Shown: one piece after another, positions 25,945 to 36,400 of the stretch
How the letters are laid out: each line of letters begins with the position of its first letter
How positions within the stretch are numbered: position 1 is the first letter of the stretch
Source: Verrucomicrobiaceae bacterium
Lineage (GTDB): Bacteria; Verrucomicrobiota; Verrucomicrobiia; Verrucomicrobiales; Verrucomicrobiaceae
Direction: 5' to 3'
NCBI GenBank assembly: GCA_015075365.1
Contig: JABTUN010000005.1
Span: forward strand, 62,001-126,000
DNA length: 64,000 bases
Program-made: the position numbers and the translations under genes
The notes under the pieces: model-generated
The model's input: only the letters and a program-made list of their open reading frames with translations
Told to the model about the DNA's origin: nothing
Databases searched by the model: none

Positions 25945-26397
25945 ATGGTTGACAACAAAAAGTTTTGGCTGGTGAAGTTCGCCCCCTTCCGCACCTCTTG
26001 GACGGAGATCATCCAGCATGGGAAGTTCACTCTACGCGGCGTCCGCAGCCCCGAGGCACGCAAGCACCTCAAAGCCATGAGACTTGGCAACCAAGTGCTT
26101 TTCTATCAAAGCCAAGTCAACCAAGCCATTCTCGGCCTGATGCATGTCTGCCGAGAGGCTTACCCGGATCCTTGCAGCATCGACCCTCAATGGGTGACTT
26201 GTGATTTCCAGCCATCCATAACGTTCCCAAACCCCATCACGCTCGAAACAATCAAGTTATCTCCCGAGCTAGCCGGGATCTCATTGATTCGTCAGCCACG
26301 ACTTGCTGTTCTTCCACTTCAACAAATGGAGTTTGATTTCATCATGAACATTTCAGCTACTCTAGCTGAATCTTCACAGGCTCAAGTGACCCCATGA
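25945..26397 (+). CDS. EVE-domain protein (modified-nucleotide reader)
   Basis: Protein of 150 aa that is almost entirely an EVE domain (PUA-like fold). It has FWLVKFAPFRTSWTEII at the start, GVRSPEARKHLKAMRLGNQVLFYQS in the middle, and ISLIRQPRLAVLPLQQMEFD near the end. EVE domains bind modified bases in DNA or RNA and recur in modification-dependent restriction and defence loci. Its place two genes after an adenine methyltransferase suggests a reader of methylated DNA, which is inference. The DNA is A/T-richer than its surroundings. Its stop overlaps an ATG (26394) in the frame that probably once started the next gene. Confidence 0.85.
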   Translation: MVDNKKFWLVKFAPFRTSWTEIIQHGKFTLRGVRSPEARKHLKAMRLGNQVLFYQSQVNQAILGLMHVCREAYPDPCSIDPQWVTCDFQPSITFPNPITLETIKLSPELAGISLIRQPRLAVLPLQQMEFDFIMNISATLAESSQAQVTP

Positions 26398-26977
26398 CCA
26401 GATCACAAAAACTCCCGACGACGTCTCTGCCGCCCTGCGCCTGCTGGCCGAATCCCTCGAAGAGGAGGAGAAACGCATCCGCAATGAAGGCTCCAAAGCC
26501 ATGAATGAGGGCGACTACGACACCGCCACGGCGGTGATCGACTTTGCCAAGCGCTTGCTGGCCTTTCAGAAAAAGGTGGCCGGACTGGAGAAGGAGTGGG
26601 ACGACCTCGAAGACCTGCGCGACAAAGCCACGCCCGCCGTGCAGGAGATCGTGAGCAAGCGCTTCTTCGGCCGCAGCAAGCGCGGCGACATCACCTCCCA
26701 AGACGACTACTGCGCCCCCATCCTCCGCGTGCTCATCGAGATGGGCGGCAGCGGCAAGACCAAGGACGTGATCGTGAAAGTGGGGGAGAAGATGAAGTCC
26801 ATTCTCAAACCCAAGGACTACGAGAAGACCGCCACGCGTGCCAAGGAACTGCGCTGGGAGAACACGACGCGCTGGGCTCGCCAGAAGATGGTGGATGATG
26901 GCCGCCTGAAGGCAGATAGCGCCAAAGGTCTCTGGGAAATCAGCGACAAAGGCCGCGCGTGGCTGAAGAAAAAGTGA
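26394..26977 (+). CDS. Mrr_N-like winged-helix protein with disrupted start (apparent frameshift)
   Basis: The protein has a coiled-coil N-terminal part (ESLEEEEKRIRNEGSKAM) and a C-terminal winged helix (ILRVLIEMGGSGKTKDVIVK, WENTTRWARQKMVDDG and GLWEISDKGRAWL) like the DNA-binding N-terminal domain of the Mrr restriction enzyme. No nuclease domain follows. Clear coding in frame reaches back to 26396, but no ATG, GTG or TTG opens that frame before 26501. The ATG at 26394, coupled to the EVE stop, is in another frame. One extra A in the AAAAA run near 26406-26410 would join them (MTRSQKTPDDVSAALRLL). Starting at the internal ATG 26501 would give only 158 aa and lose the helix. Confidence 0.7.
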
Positions 26978-26996
26978 TGACGTGTCCCGAGGCCGT

Positions 26997-27040
26997 GGAG
27001 ACAAAGGCTGGCTTCGCCGTCACCATCTTGTCTCCTTTTC
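26997..27040 (+). terminator. Possible terminator closing the accessory cluster
   Basis: GGAGACAA (26997-27004) pairs with TTGTCTCC (27028-27035) and is followed by TTTT. The loop is long (23 nt), so this is a weak candidate. Confidence 0.4.
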
Positions 27041-27084
27041 GGCCAACCTGCCCCGAACGGCTTGAAATCGTCGGACGCGGCGCA

Positions 27085-27208
27085 CCTCTGACCTCTGACC
27101 TCTGACCTCTGACTACTCACAGGCCAACCCAAGGCGGGAAGGCTGCGAAGCCATTGCAGGCAGGAGTGCCTGCATCACGTCTGACCTCTGACCTCTGACC
27201 TCTGACCG
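27085..27208. repeat. Dispersed CTCTGAC repeat tracts and a small hairpin
   Basis: Two tracts of repeated CTCTGAC units (27085-27113 and 27179-27208) enclose a hairpin with 7-bp arms (GCAGGCA at 27156-27162, TGCCTGC at 27167-27173). The same unit in the other orientation lies at 15094-15135, and looser copies occur near 58480-58615. Confidence 0.8.
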
Positions 27209-27213
27209 TCCCT

Positions 27214-27246
27214 GTCTCGTCGGACGCGGCGCAGCGCGTCCCTACC
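27214..27246 (-). repeat. Right copy of the perfect 33-bp inverted repeat
   Basis: Exact reverse complement of 15286-15318. A partial third copy of the core (CGTCGGACGCGGCGCA) lies nearby at about 27069-27084. The stretch 26978-27329 otherwise holds no gene. Confidence 0.9.
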
Positions 27247-27329
27247 CTCAGCTCTCCGCCCTTTGCTCTCCGCTTTCTTTTGCCCTTTTTTCCGCTTGGC
27301 AGGGAAGGGGGATGGCGGACGGTACCGGG

Positions 27330-27737
27330 ATGAAACTCTCCCAACTGCCGTTGTTTGGCGCCGCGCTGCTGCTGGCGGGCATGGCGTGGATGGTGCTGGA
27401 CATGTCGCGGCCGATGCCGACCACGCCGGGGGCGTCCAGCCGCGGGGTGGTGGCGGCGATCGCGCGCTCCAGCGCGGCGCGGCCGGTGATGGTGGAGTTT
27501 TACGCGGACTGGTGCGGTCCGTGCCGCGTGGTGGGGCCGGTGGTGGAGGAATTCGCGCGGGAGATGGCGGGAAGGGCGGAGGTGCTGCGGGTGAACGTGG
27601 ACGAGTGCCCGGAGCTGGCACGGGAGCACGGTGTGCGCGGCATCCCGGCCTTTGTGGTCTTCAAGAACGGGCGGGAGACGGCGCGGCAGGTGGGTGGCAT
27701 CCCGAAGAGCGAGATGCGGCGGCTGCTGAACCCGTGA
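27330..27737 (+). CDS. Membrane-anchored thioredoxin-like protein
   Basis: Thiol-disulfide protein of 135 aa. An N-terminal hydrophobic segment (LPLFGAALLLAGMAWMVL) would anchor it facing the periplasm. The thioredoxin fold has the active site YADWCGPCR and the cis-Pro loop GIPAFVVF, so the redox site is complete. The ATG at 27330 gives a normal anchor; another ATG at 27312, next to a GGGAAGGGGG stretch, would add six residues and cannot be excluded. Downstream is a symporter gene 58 bp away in the same direction. Confidence 0.88.
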   Translation: MKLSQLPLFGAALLLAGMAWMVLDMSRPMPTTPGASSRGVVAAIARSSAARPVMVEFYADWCGPCRVVGPVVEEFAREMAGRAEVLRVNVDECPELAREHGVRGIPAFVVFKNGRETARQVGGIPKSEMRRLLNP

Positions 27738-27795
27738 TGAGACGGCGCGCTTTTGTGATTGCCCTGCGGGGAGGACCGGGGATAGGCTGGGGTTT

Positions 27796-29391
27796 GTGAG
27801 CCAATCCGCCTTCATCATCGACGCCCTCGTCATCCTGGCCTACTTCGGAGTGATCCTGGGGATCGGCCTGTCCCAGCGCAGCAAGAGCGGGAGCGTGGAG
27901 GGCTTTACGCTGGGGGACCGGCAGATCGCGTGGTGGGCGGTGCTGGCGTCGATCCTGGCGGCGGAGATCAGCGCGGCGACGTTTCTGGGGGCGCCGGAGT
28001 CCGGCTACAGCCGGCAGAACTGGAGCTACGCGCAGTTTGCGATCGGCACGGTGATGGCGCGGGTGATCGTGAGCTTTTTGTTCATCCCGATCTTTTACAA
28101 GCATAACGTGATCTCCCTGTATGAGTTCCTGGAAACGCGGTTCGGGCCGGTGACGCGGAAGTTTGCCTCCATCACGTTCATGGTGACGCGCGTGCTGGCG
28201 ATGGGGACGCGGCTTTATGTGTCCGCGATCATCCTGGTGCTGGGCGTGGCGATGTGGCAGGGCGGCGCGGTGGACGCGGACACGAAGTTCTGGCTGTACG
28301 CCGGGGCCGTGGTGGTGGTGACGCTGCTGACGGCGCTCTACACCTCCGTGGGCGGGATCCGGGCGGTGATCTGGACGGATTTCATCCAGGTGGGGGTGCT
28401 GGTGGCGTCCTTGGGCTTCACGATTCCTTTTTTGCTGATGAAGATCCCCGGCGGCTGGGAGACGGTGGGGGCCACGATCAAGGATCCAGTGTTCTTTGAC
28501 TTCGTGGAGGCGAAAGAGGGCGGCGCGTGGGCATGGGTCCGGAATGTGTTCACGAGCGACTACACGATCTGGGCGGCGGTGATCGGCAGCACCTTTGTGA
28601 CGATGAGCACGCACGGCATCGACCAGGACACGGTGCAGCGCATGCTCACGGCCAAAAACCGCCGGCAGAGCGCCTTTGCCACGATCATGAGCGGGATCGT
28701 GGACCTGCCGATCGTGAGCGCCTTCATTCTGATCGGCGTGCTGCTGAAGGCCTACTACACAGCGCATCCGGCGGTGAACCTGCCGCCGGAGAGCCGGGAG
28801 GTGTTTCCCTTTTTCATCATGCACGAGATGCCGGCCGGCATGCGGGGGCTGGTCACGGCGGGAATCCTGGCGACGGCCATGGGATCGCTGAGCACGGCGC
28901 TGAACGCGCTGGCGACGAGTTTCAGCCGGGATTTCATCCTGCCGCGCCTGCCGGCGGACGCGCCGGAGTCGCGGCGCATTTCCGTGCTGCGGTGGAGCAC
29001 GGTGGGCTTTGCGATCCTGATCATCGGCGTGGGGGTGTGGACGGCGTGGTTCATGGCGCACAATCCGAAGGTGGAGATCCTGCCGCTGGTGCTGGGCATC
29101 CTGGGTTTCACTTTTGGATCGCTGCTGGCGGTGTTCCTGCTGGCCGTGCTGACCCAGACGCGCGGAAACGACGCCGGGAACATCGCGGCGATGATCTGCG
29201 GGATCGTGGCGGTGCTGTTCCTGAGCAATGTGCTGGGCGTGCAGCAGGCGGCGGGCATCGAGACGCCCTTCGTGCTGTCCTTCCCATGGCGGATCACGCT
29301 GGGGACCTTTGTCACGCTGGGCGTGGCGGTGCTGTTCAAGACGCCCGCCGGCAAGGTGGCGGAGGCACGGGCGAGAGATGAGCGCCTGTGA
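27796..29391 (+). CDS. Sodium:solute symporter (SSS family)
   Basis: Integral membrane transporter of 531 aa, predicted to couple Na+ entry to solute uptake. Typical SSS stretches are the first helix (ALVILAYFGVILGIGLSQR), GFTLGDRQIAWWAVLASILAAEISAATFLG, SLYEFLETRFG, the loop TSVGGIRAVIWTDFIQ, and STHGIDQDTVQRMLTAKN. About 13 membrane helices are visible. The start is the GTG at 27796 after a GGATAGGCTGGGG stretch. The layout is that of the sialic acid/sugar-type subfamily, but the substrate is not predictable. Confidence 0.93.
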   Translation: MSQSAFIIDALVILAYFGVILGIGLSQRSKSGSVEGFTLGDRQIAWWAVLASILAAEISAATFLGAPESGYSRQNWSYAQFAIGTVMARVIVSFLFIPIFYKHNVISLYEFLETRFGPVTRKFASITFMVTRVLAMGTRLYVSAIILVLGVAMWQGGAVDADTKFWLYAGAVVVVTLLTALYTSVGGIRAVIWTDFIQVGVLVASLGFTIPFLLMKIPGGWETVGATIKDPVFFDFVEAKEGGAWAWVRNVFTSDYTIWAAVIGSTFVTMSTHGIDQDTVQRMLTAKNRRQSAFATIMSGIVDLPIVSAFILIGVLLKAYYTAHPAVNLPPESREVFPFFIMHEMPAGMRGLVTAGILATAMGSLSTALNALATSFSRDFILPRLPADAPESRRISVLRWSTVGFAILIIGVGVWTAWFMAHNPKVEILPLVLGILGFTFGSLLAVFLLAVLTQTRGNDAGNIAAMICGIVAVLFLSNVLGVQQAAGIETPFVLSFPWRITLGTFVTLGVAVLFKTPAGKVAEARARDERL

Positions 29392-29621
29392 GGCGTGGAG
29401 CCTTTTGATTCGAGCCATCTTCGCGGGGGACTTCCCCTACGAGGTTGGGGGCGCGTGGCGGGCGCCGGGATTGATTCCGGGGAAGATTTTGCGGGTGCGA
29501 CGAGGATTTATCTTTTCATCCAGCCCGGATTCGACCAAAAGAGCGTGCCTATTTGTTTTTGATGCGCGGATGCAGTGCTCTTGTGTGCTTTTCCCGCTCT
29601 TTTTTCTCATCGTCCCCGCTT

Positions 29622-30479
29622 ATGAAACGCCTCCGTACCCTGTTCAACTCTCTTGCCGCCTTGGTCAGCCCTTTTCTGATGGTGACCGCGCCGCTGCAAG
29701 GTGCACCGGGTGATCTGGACGCGCTGAACGCGGTGGTGGCAGGCAGCTCCGTGCTGGGGACGGCGGTACAGCCGGATGGAAAGATCCTTCTGGCAGGGAA
29801 CTTCACGACTGTGCTGGGGACTGCGCGTCAGAACATCGCACGGCTGAACACGAACGGGACGCTGGACGCGGTATTCGACCCGAAGACGAACGGGATGGTG
29901 CGCAGCGTGGTGGTGCAGGCCGACGGGAAGATCGTGATCGCGGGGGCTTTCACCACACTCCAGCCGAACGGAGCGGCGGGGACGACGACGCGTCAGAACA
30001 TCGCACGGCTGAACGCGGACGGCACGCTGGACGCGGGTTTTGACCCGAATGCGAACGGGCAGGTGAACGGGACGCTGGTGCAGGCGGATGGCAAAATCGT
30101 GGTTTGGGGGGAGTTTACCTCCCTGCAACCGAACGGGGGGGCTGTGACGACGCGGAACCGGGTGGCGCGGCTGAACGCGGACGGCACGCTGGACGCGGGC
30201 TTTGACCCGAATGCGAACGGGGCGGTGCTGAGCCTGGCGGCGCATGCAGGCGGCTATGTGCTGGGAGGGGGCTTCACGACCTTGCAGCCAAACGGGGCGG
30301 CGGCGGCGACGACGCGGAACCGGGTGGCGCGGCTGGCGGCGGACGGGAGCCTGGACAGCGGCTTCAACCCGGATGCCGGCGGGGCGGTGAACGCGGTGTT
30401 TGTGCAGGCGGATGGGAAAGTGGTGCTGGGCGGCGCCTTTACGACGATGGGGGGCAGTCCACGGAACTACCTGGCGTAG
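29622..30479 (+). CDS. N-terminal part of giant delta-60-repeat surface protein, ending at an in-frame TAG
   Basis: The first 285 codons of what appears to be one very long gene. The signal peptide is MKRLRTLFNSLAALVSPFLM to about residue 28 (cleavage near LQGA). Five delta-60 repeats follow (pattern VQADGKIVIAGAFTT, then RQNIARLNADGTLDAGFDP), each about 55 residues and likely one propeller blade. The frame stops at TAG 30477-30479 in the middle of a repeat, right after PRNYLA, where the other repeats have Arg. The next codon carries on the repeat in the same frame. As it stands this makes a short secreted protein; I think it is the head of the downstream ORF. Confidence 0.85.
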   Translation: MKRLRTLFNSLAALVSPFLMVTAPLQGAPGDLDALNAVVAGSSVLGTAVQPDGKILLAGNFTTVLGTARQNIARLNTNGTLDAVFDPKTNGMVRSVVVQADGKIVIAGAFTTLQPNGAAGTTTRQNIARLNADGTLDAGFDPNANGQVNGTLVQADGKIVVWGEFTSLQPNGGAVTTRNRVARLNADGTLDAGFDPNANGAVLSLAAHAGGYVLGGGFTTLQPNGAAAATTRNRVARLAADGSLDSGFNPDAGGAVNAVFVQADGKVVLGGAFTTMGGSPRNYLA

Positions 30480-33400
30480 GTGTCGGCGGCGGGGGCCCTG
30501 GAGGCATTCAATCCGAACGCGGGCGCGGCGGTGCTGGGCGTGGCAGGGCAGGCGGATGGGAAACTGCTGGTGGCCGGGGCCTTTTCGACGATGGGGGCGG
30601 CGACGCGGAACCGGGTGGCGCGGTTGCTGGCGGACGGCACGGTGGACGGGACTTTCAACCCCAATGTGACAGGTGGGGACACGCAAGGCCTGGCGGTGCA
30701 ATCGGACGGGATGGTGCTGGTCGGAGGTACTTTTACGACCGTGGGCGGGACAGGGCGGAACTTGTTCGCCAGACTCCAGAATGACGCGGCGACGCAGAGC
30801 CTGACGGTGCCGACCTCGGCCCGAGTGCAGTGGCTGCGCGGCGGGGCGGCACCGGAGGCGGCGCGGGTGAGCTTTGAGGTGTCCACCGACGCGGGGACGA
30901 CTTACACGCCGCATGGTGAGGGGACGCGGATCGCGGGCGGATGGGAGTATGTGGGGGCGCTGCCCGTGTCCGGGCAACTGCGGGCGCGTGCGTTCTGCGC
31001 GAGCGGCACATCGAATGGCTCGACGGGGGTGGTGGGTGTGGAGACGGTGTTCAGCGGCTTTTCGGTGCCTGACATCGTGGTGGAGCAGCCGGCTGGCACG
31101 AATATCGCCGACGGCGGAGCGGTGGTTTTTGGCGTGGTGGCCCCCGGAAGCACGGCGGATCGAGAGTTCACGATCCGCAATGACGGGACGCTGGACCTGA
31201 CGGGCTTGGGCATCACCTTTGCCGGCATCGACCCGGAGCGGTTTAGCGTGATCACGCCGCCGGTGGCGCCGGTGGCACCCGGAGGCAGCACGACGTTCAC
31301 GGTCCGCTTTGCGCCGCAGAACTCCGGCGGGCACACGGCAACGATGCGCATCGCGAGCAATGACTTTGACGAGAATCCCTTTGATGTGCTCCTGTCAGAC
31401 TCATCGGCGCTCTCCGCGAACGCGAACTTGACCAATCTGACGCTGAACACAGGACCGGTTTCGCCAGCTTTTTCAGCCGGGACGACGAGCTACACGGCGG
31501 GCGTGGCGTTCGCCACGACGGGCCTGACGGTGACGCCCGTGAAACTGCATCCATCCGCGACGATCCAGGTGAACGGAGTGACGGTGGCCTCAGGGAGCGC
31601 CAGCGCGGTCATCCCGCTGAGCGTGGGGGCGAATGTGATCAACACGGTGGTCACTGCCGCGGACGGGACGACGACGAAGACCTACACGGTGACAGTGACG
31701 CGGGCCGGTGCGGCTGCCGGGGATCTGGATCTGGCCTTTGATCCGAGGATGAACAGCCAGGTGAACAGCGTGGTGCCGCAGGAGGACGGGAAAATCCTGG
31801 TGGCGGGCTACTTTGGCGGGTTCCAGCCGAATGGAGGTGCCTTTGTAAGCCGCGCCTATCTGGCACGCATGAACGCTGACGGCACGTCAGATGCAACGTT
31901 CAACACCAATGCCGGCTTTATCAATAGCGTGATCTGGAGCGTCGCGCCACAGGCGGATGGGAAGATCCTGGTGGGTGGAGATTTCACGACCGCGGGCGGA
32001 GTGACGCGCAACCGGATCGCCCGGTTCAACGCGAACGGAACGTTGGATGCAAGCTTCAACGTGAGTGTGGACGGCACGGTGCGGGTGATCCTGCCGCAGC
32101 CGGACGGGAAGATCCTCATCGGCGGTGTCTTCCAGAATGTGCAGGGCACGGGCAGTACCTTGAACACCGCGCGCAGCCGCGTCGCCCGGCTGAACGCGGA
32201 TGGTACGCTGGACGCGGCCTTTGACCCAAGCCCGAACAACGAGGTGTACTGCATGCTGCTCCGGCCGGACGGGAAGATCTATGTCGGGGGCGCTTTCAAC
32301 AACCTGCGGCCGAACGGCGCGGTGAGCGCGACAACGCGCAATTTCATCGCCCGCTTGAATGCAGACGGCACGCTGGACACCGCCTTTAATGCCAACGCTA
32401 GTTCCCACATCCTGAGCATGGCCCCGCAGGTGGACGGGAAGATCGTCGTGGGCGGGTATTTCGGTTCCATCGGCGGCCAGAGCCGCCTCCGCATGGCCCG
32501 GCTGGATGAGGCAGGCTTGGCGGACGGCTTCAATCCGAGTCCCAACGATGTCCCGTGGGCGATTGCGCCGCAGACAGACGGGAAGGTGCTGATCGGCGGT
32601 TCATTCACAAGCCTCCAGCCGAATGGCGCGGCGTCTCCGACCACGCGCAACCGGATGGCGCGGGTGAACGCGGACGGGACGCTGGACACGGCCTTCGATC
32701 CGAACTTTCAGAATGTGGTCTTTAGCATCGCGCTACAAGGGGACGGTCAGATCCTGGCGGGCGGGAGTTTCTCGTCTGTCAGCCAGGTTTCGCGTTCGAA
32801 CCTGGTACGCCTGGGCAATGACGCAGTGAGCCAATCCCTCACGGTGCCGCATGCAGGGCGGATCGAGTGGTTGCGGGGCGGGGCGTTCCCGGAGGCGGCG
32901 GTGGTGACGTTTGATGCCTCGACGGACGGTGGCAGCACCTACACACGGTTGGGCGACGGCACGCGCATCCCCGGAGGCTGGGAGTTCCTGCCTGCGGCGG
33001 GAACCCTGCCTGCGAGCGGGACGATCCGGGCACTGGCCCGCAGCAGTGTGGGCGGGTCCAATGCCGCCAGCTCGAGCCTCACGCAGGCGACGGCGGCTTT
33101 CAGCGGTTTTGCGGTGCCGGATATCGTGGTGGAGCAGCCGGCGGGCGCCAATATCGCCGATGGCGGGGCGGTGGTGTTTGGTGTGGTGGCTTCTGGCAGC
33201 ACGGCGGACCGGGAATTCACGATCCGCAACACCGGGACGGTGGACCTGACGGGCCTGGGGATCAGTTTTGACGGGATCGACCCGGAGCGGTTCAGCGTGA
33301 TCACGCCGCCGGTGGCGCCGGTGGCGCCCGGAGGCAGCACGACGTTCACGGTCCGCTTTGCGCCGCAGAACTCCGGCGGGCACACGGCGACGATGCGCAT

Positions 33401-36400
33401 CGCGAGCAATGACTTTGACGAGACGCCGTTTGACATCGCCTTGTCGGATTCAAGCGCGCTTTCGGCCAACCCCAGCCTGGTGAGCCTGCAGCCAAACACC
33501 GGCATCCTGACGCCCGCTTTTTCCCCGACGACAACGAGCTACGCTCTGAACGTGCTGTACGGGACGACGGGAATCACCCTGACGCCCGTGAAACTGCATC
33601 CGTCCGCGACGATCCAGGTGAACGGAGTGACGGTGGCCTCAGGGAGCGCCAGCGCGGTCATTCCGCTAAACGTGGGGGCGAATTTGATCAATACCGTGGT
33701 CACCGCGGCAGACGGGGTGACGACACGGACCTATGCTGTCACGGTGACGCGCGCAGGCCCGGTGGTGGGGGATGTGGACCTCGCCTTTGATCCGAACGTG
33801 ACGAGCGGCAGCTCGGTCCGCTCCGTGGCCATGCAGGCTGATGGAAAGATGCTGGTGGGAGGAAGTTTTTCTGCCTTCCAGCCCAACGGCGCTGTCTCCG
33901 CGACCTCTCGAAACCACTTTGCCAGGCTGAACGCGGACGGCACGCTGGACACGCCGAATCTCAACATCAACAGCTCGATTTACAGCATCGTGATCCAGCC
34001 GGATGGCAAGGTGCTTATCGCTGGAGACTTTAGCCAGGTCCTCGGTGTGGCCCGCAACCGGATCGCCCGCCTGAACGCAGACCTGACCCTGGACACAGGA
34101 TTTAATCCCAATGCCAATAGCCGTGTCTGGGTGGCCGCGGTGCAGCCGGACGGGAAGATTCTCCTGGGGGGCAGTTTCACGACGCTGCAGCCGCCCGGAC
34201 ATGCCGCGCCTGTCGTCCGCAACCGCATCGCCCGCCTGCATGCGGATGGCAGTCTCGACACCAGTTTTGACCCGAATGCGAACAGCGAGGTGTATTGCTT
34301 CCTGCCGCAGGCAGATGGCAAGATGCTCGTTGGAGGTGCCTTCAGCACGTTCCAGCCGAACGGAGCGCTGAGTTCGACGGGCCGCAACTGCATCGCCCGC
34401 CTGAATGCGGACGGCACGGTGGACACCGCCTTCAATGCCAGCGCCAACTCCTCCATCCTGTGCATGACTCCGCAGGCGGATGGAAAGGTCATTGTGGGCG
34501 GTGTTTTCAGCTCCATCGGTGGTCAGAACCGTGGACGCATCGCCCGGCTTAATGCCACGGGAGCGGTGGACAGCTTCAATCCAAATGCCAACAGTGATGT
34601 GTATAGCCTGGTGGCGCAGGCGGACGGAAAAGTGCTGATCAGCGGCAACTTCACCACCCTCCAACCAAACGGCGCGGCCTCTCCGACCACCCGCAACCGC
34701 ATCGCACGGGTGAATGCTGACGGCACGCTGGACAGTGTCTTTGATCCAAATGCAAACGCCATCGTGCGCGGCGTGACCCTCCAGGCGGACGGGCAGATCC
34801 TGACGTTTGGAGATTTCACCACGATGGGGGCGGCCAGCCGCAACCGGATCGCCCGGCTGGGGAATGACGCGGCCACGCAGAATCTCACCGTGCCCGACGC
34901 CTCGCGTGTGCAGTGGCTGATCGGCGGCGCGTCCCCGGAGGCCCGGGCCACTTTGTTCGAGGTCTCCACGGATGGAGGAGCCAGCTACCAGCCTTTTGGC
35001 AGCGGCACACGCATCGCGGGAGGCTGGGAGTGCCTGGGCTCCCTGCCTGCCGCCGGGCAGGTTCGGGCGCGGGCTTTCAACATGGGTGGTCACTATGCTG
35101 CCAGCACGGGCATCACCGAGGCCGTGATCAGTTTCAGCGGTTTCCTGCCGCCTGACATCGTTGTGGAGCAGCCTGCGGGCACCAACATCCCCGATGGTGG
35201 AGGCGTGGCATTCGGCCCGGTGGCGCAGGGGGCCTCTGCGGACCGCACCTTCACCGTGCGCAACACCGGTGGCACGAACCTCACTGGACTCGACATCAGC
35301 GTGGACGGTGTGGACGCCTCCATGTTCTCCATCATCACGCCGCCTGTCGCGCCCGTGGTGCCGGGTGGGAGCAGCACCTTCACCGTTCGGTTTGCGCCGA
35401 CTTCTCCAGGCGGACACACCGCCGCGCTGCACCTGATCAGCAATGACTTTGATGAGAGTCCTTTTGACATCAGCCTCTCGGACACGGGCGCCGCCTCTTC
35501 CAACGCGGACCTGGCCAGCCTCACCCCGTCTCTCGGATTTCTCAGCCCGGCCTTTGCCTCCGCGACCACCAGCTACACCGTCCAGGCACCTTATGCCTCC
35601 ACCAGCCTGAGCCTGACCCCCATCCGTCTCCAATCGGCGGCGACCATCCAGGTGAACGGGGTGCCGGTGGCTTCCGGGGCCGCCAGCGCCGCCATTCCGC
35701 TGGGCATTGGTTCGAATGTGATCAACATCGTGGTCACTGCGGCGGACGGTGTGACCACCAAGACCTACACGGTCACGGTGATCCGGGCCGCCGCTGGTGC
35801 CGGAGATGTGGATCTGAGCTATGACCCGCGCGCGTCCTCGACTCCAAACATCTACACCAGCGTGCCCCAACCTGATGGCAAAATTCTCATCGGTGGCTAC
35901 TTCTTCAGCCTCCAGCCGAACGGCGCGGCCAGTTCCACCTCACGCAACTACCTGGCCCGTGTCAACGCTGACGGCACCTTGGACACGGCTTTTAGTCCCA
36001 GTCTGAACTGGCTTGTCTATGCGATCGCATTGCAACCGGATGGCAAAATCCTCATCGGAGGCGACTTTGTGAACGTTAACGGGCAGGCGCGCAACCGCAT
36101 CGCCCGCCTGAACGCGGATGGCAGCCTCGACACGAGCTTCAATCCGAACGCAAACGGCACTGTTTACGGCATTCTCGTGCAACCGGATGGCCAGATCGTC
36201 ATCAGCGGATCCTTCAGCACGCTTCAGCCCAACGGGGCGGCCTCTCCGACTACCCGCAACCGGATCGCCCGGCTGAACGCGGACGGCACTCTGGATGCCA
36301 CCTTCAATCCCAATGCCAACAGCGAAGTGTATGCCCTGGCTCTCCAGCCTGACGGGAAGATCCTGCTTGGCGGCTGGTTTTCCACCCTGCAGCCCATTGG

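Noticed and set aside
26394..26503. Short frame from ATG 26394 to TGA as an independent peptide
   Set aside because: Its translation is Pro/Arg/Ser-rich noise, while the frame one base away reads as a natural helical protein.
16523..26977. Complete DISARM or BREX system
   Set aside because: Only a SNF2 helicase, PLD domain and PglX-like methyltransferase are shared; drmA, drmB, pglZ, brxC and brxL are not in the window.
27661..29418. Minus-strand frame of 585 codons opposite the symporter
   Set aside because: Extreme Arg/His/Gln content and no motif; the plus strand encodes a complete SSS transporter.
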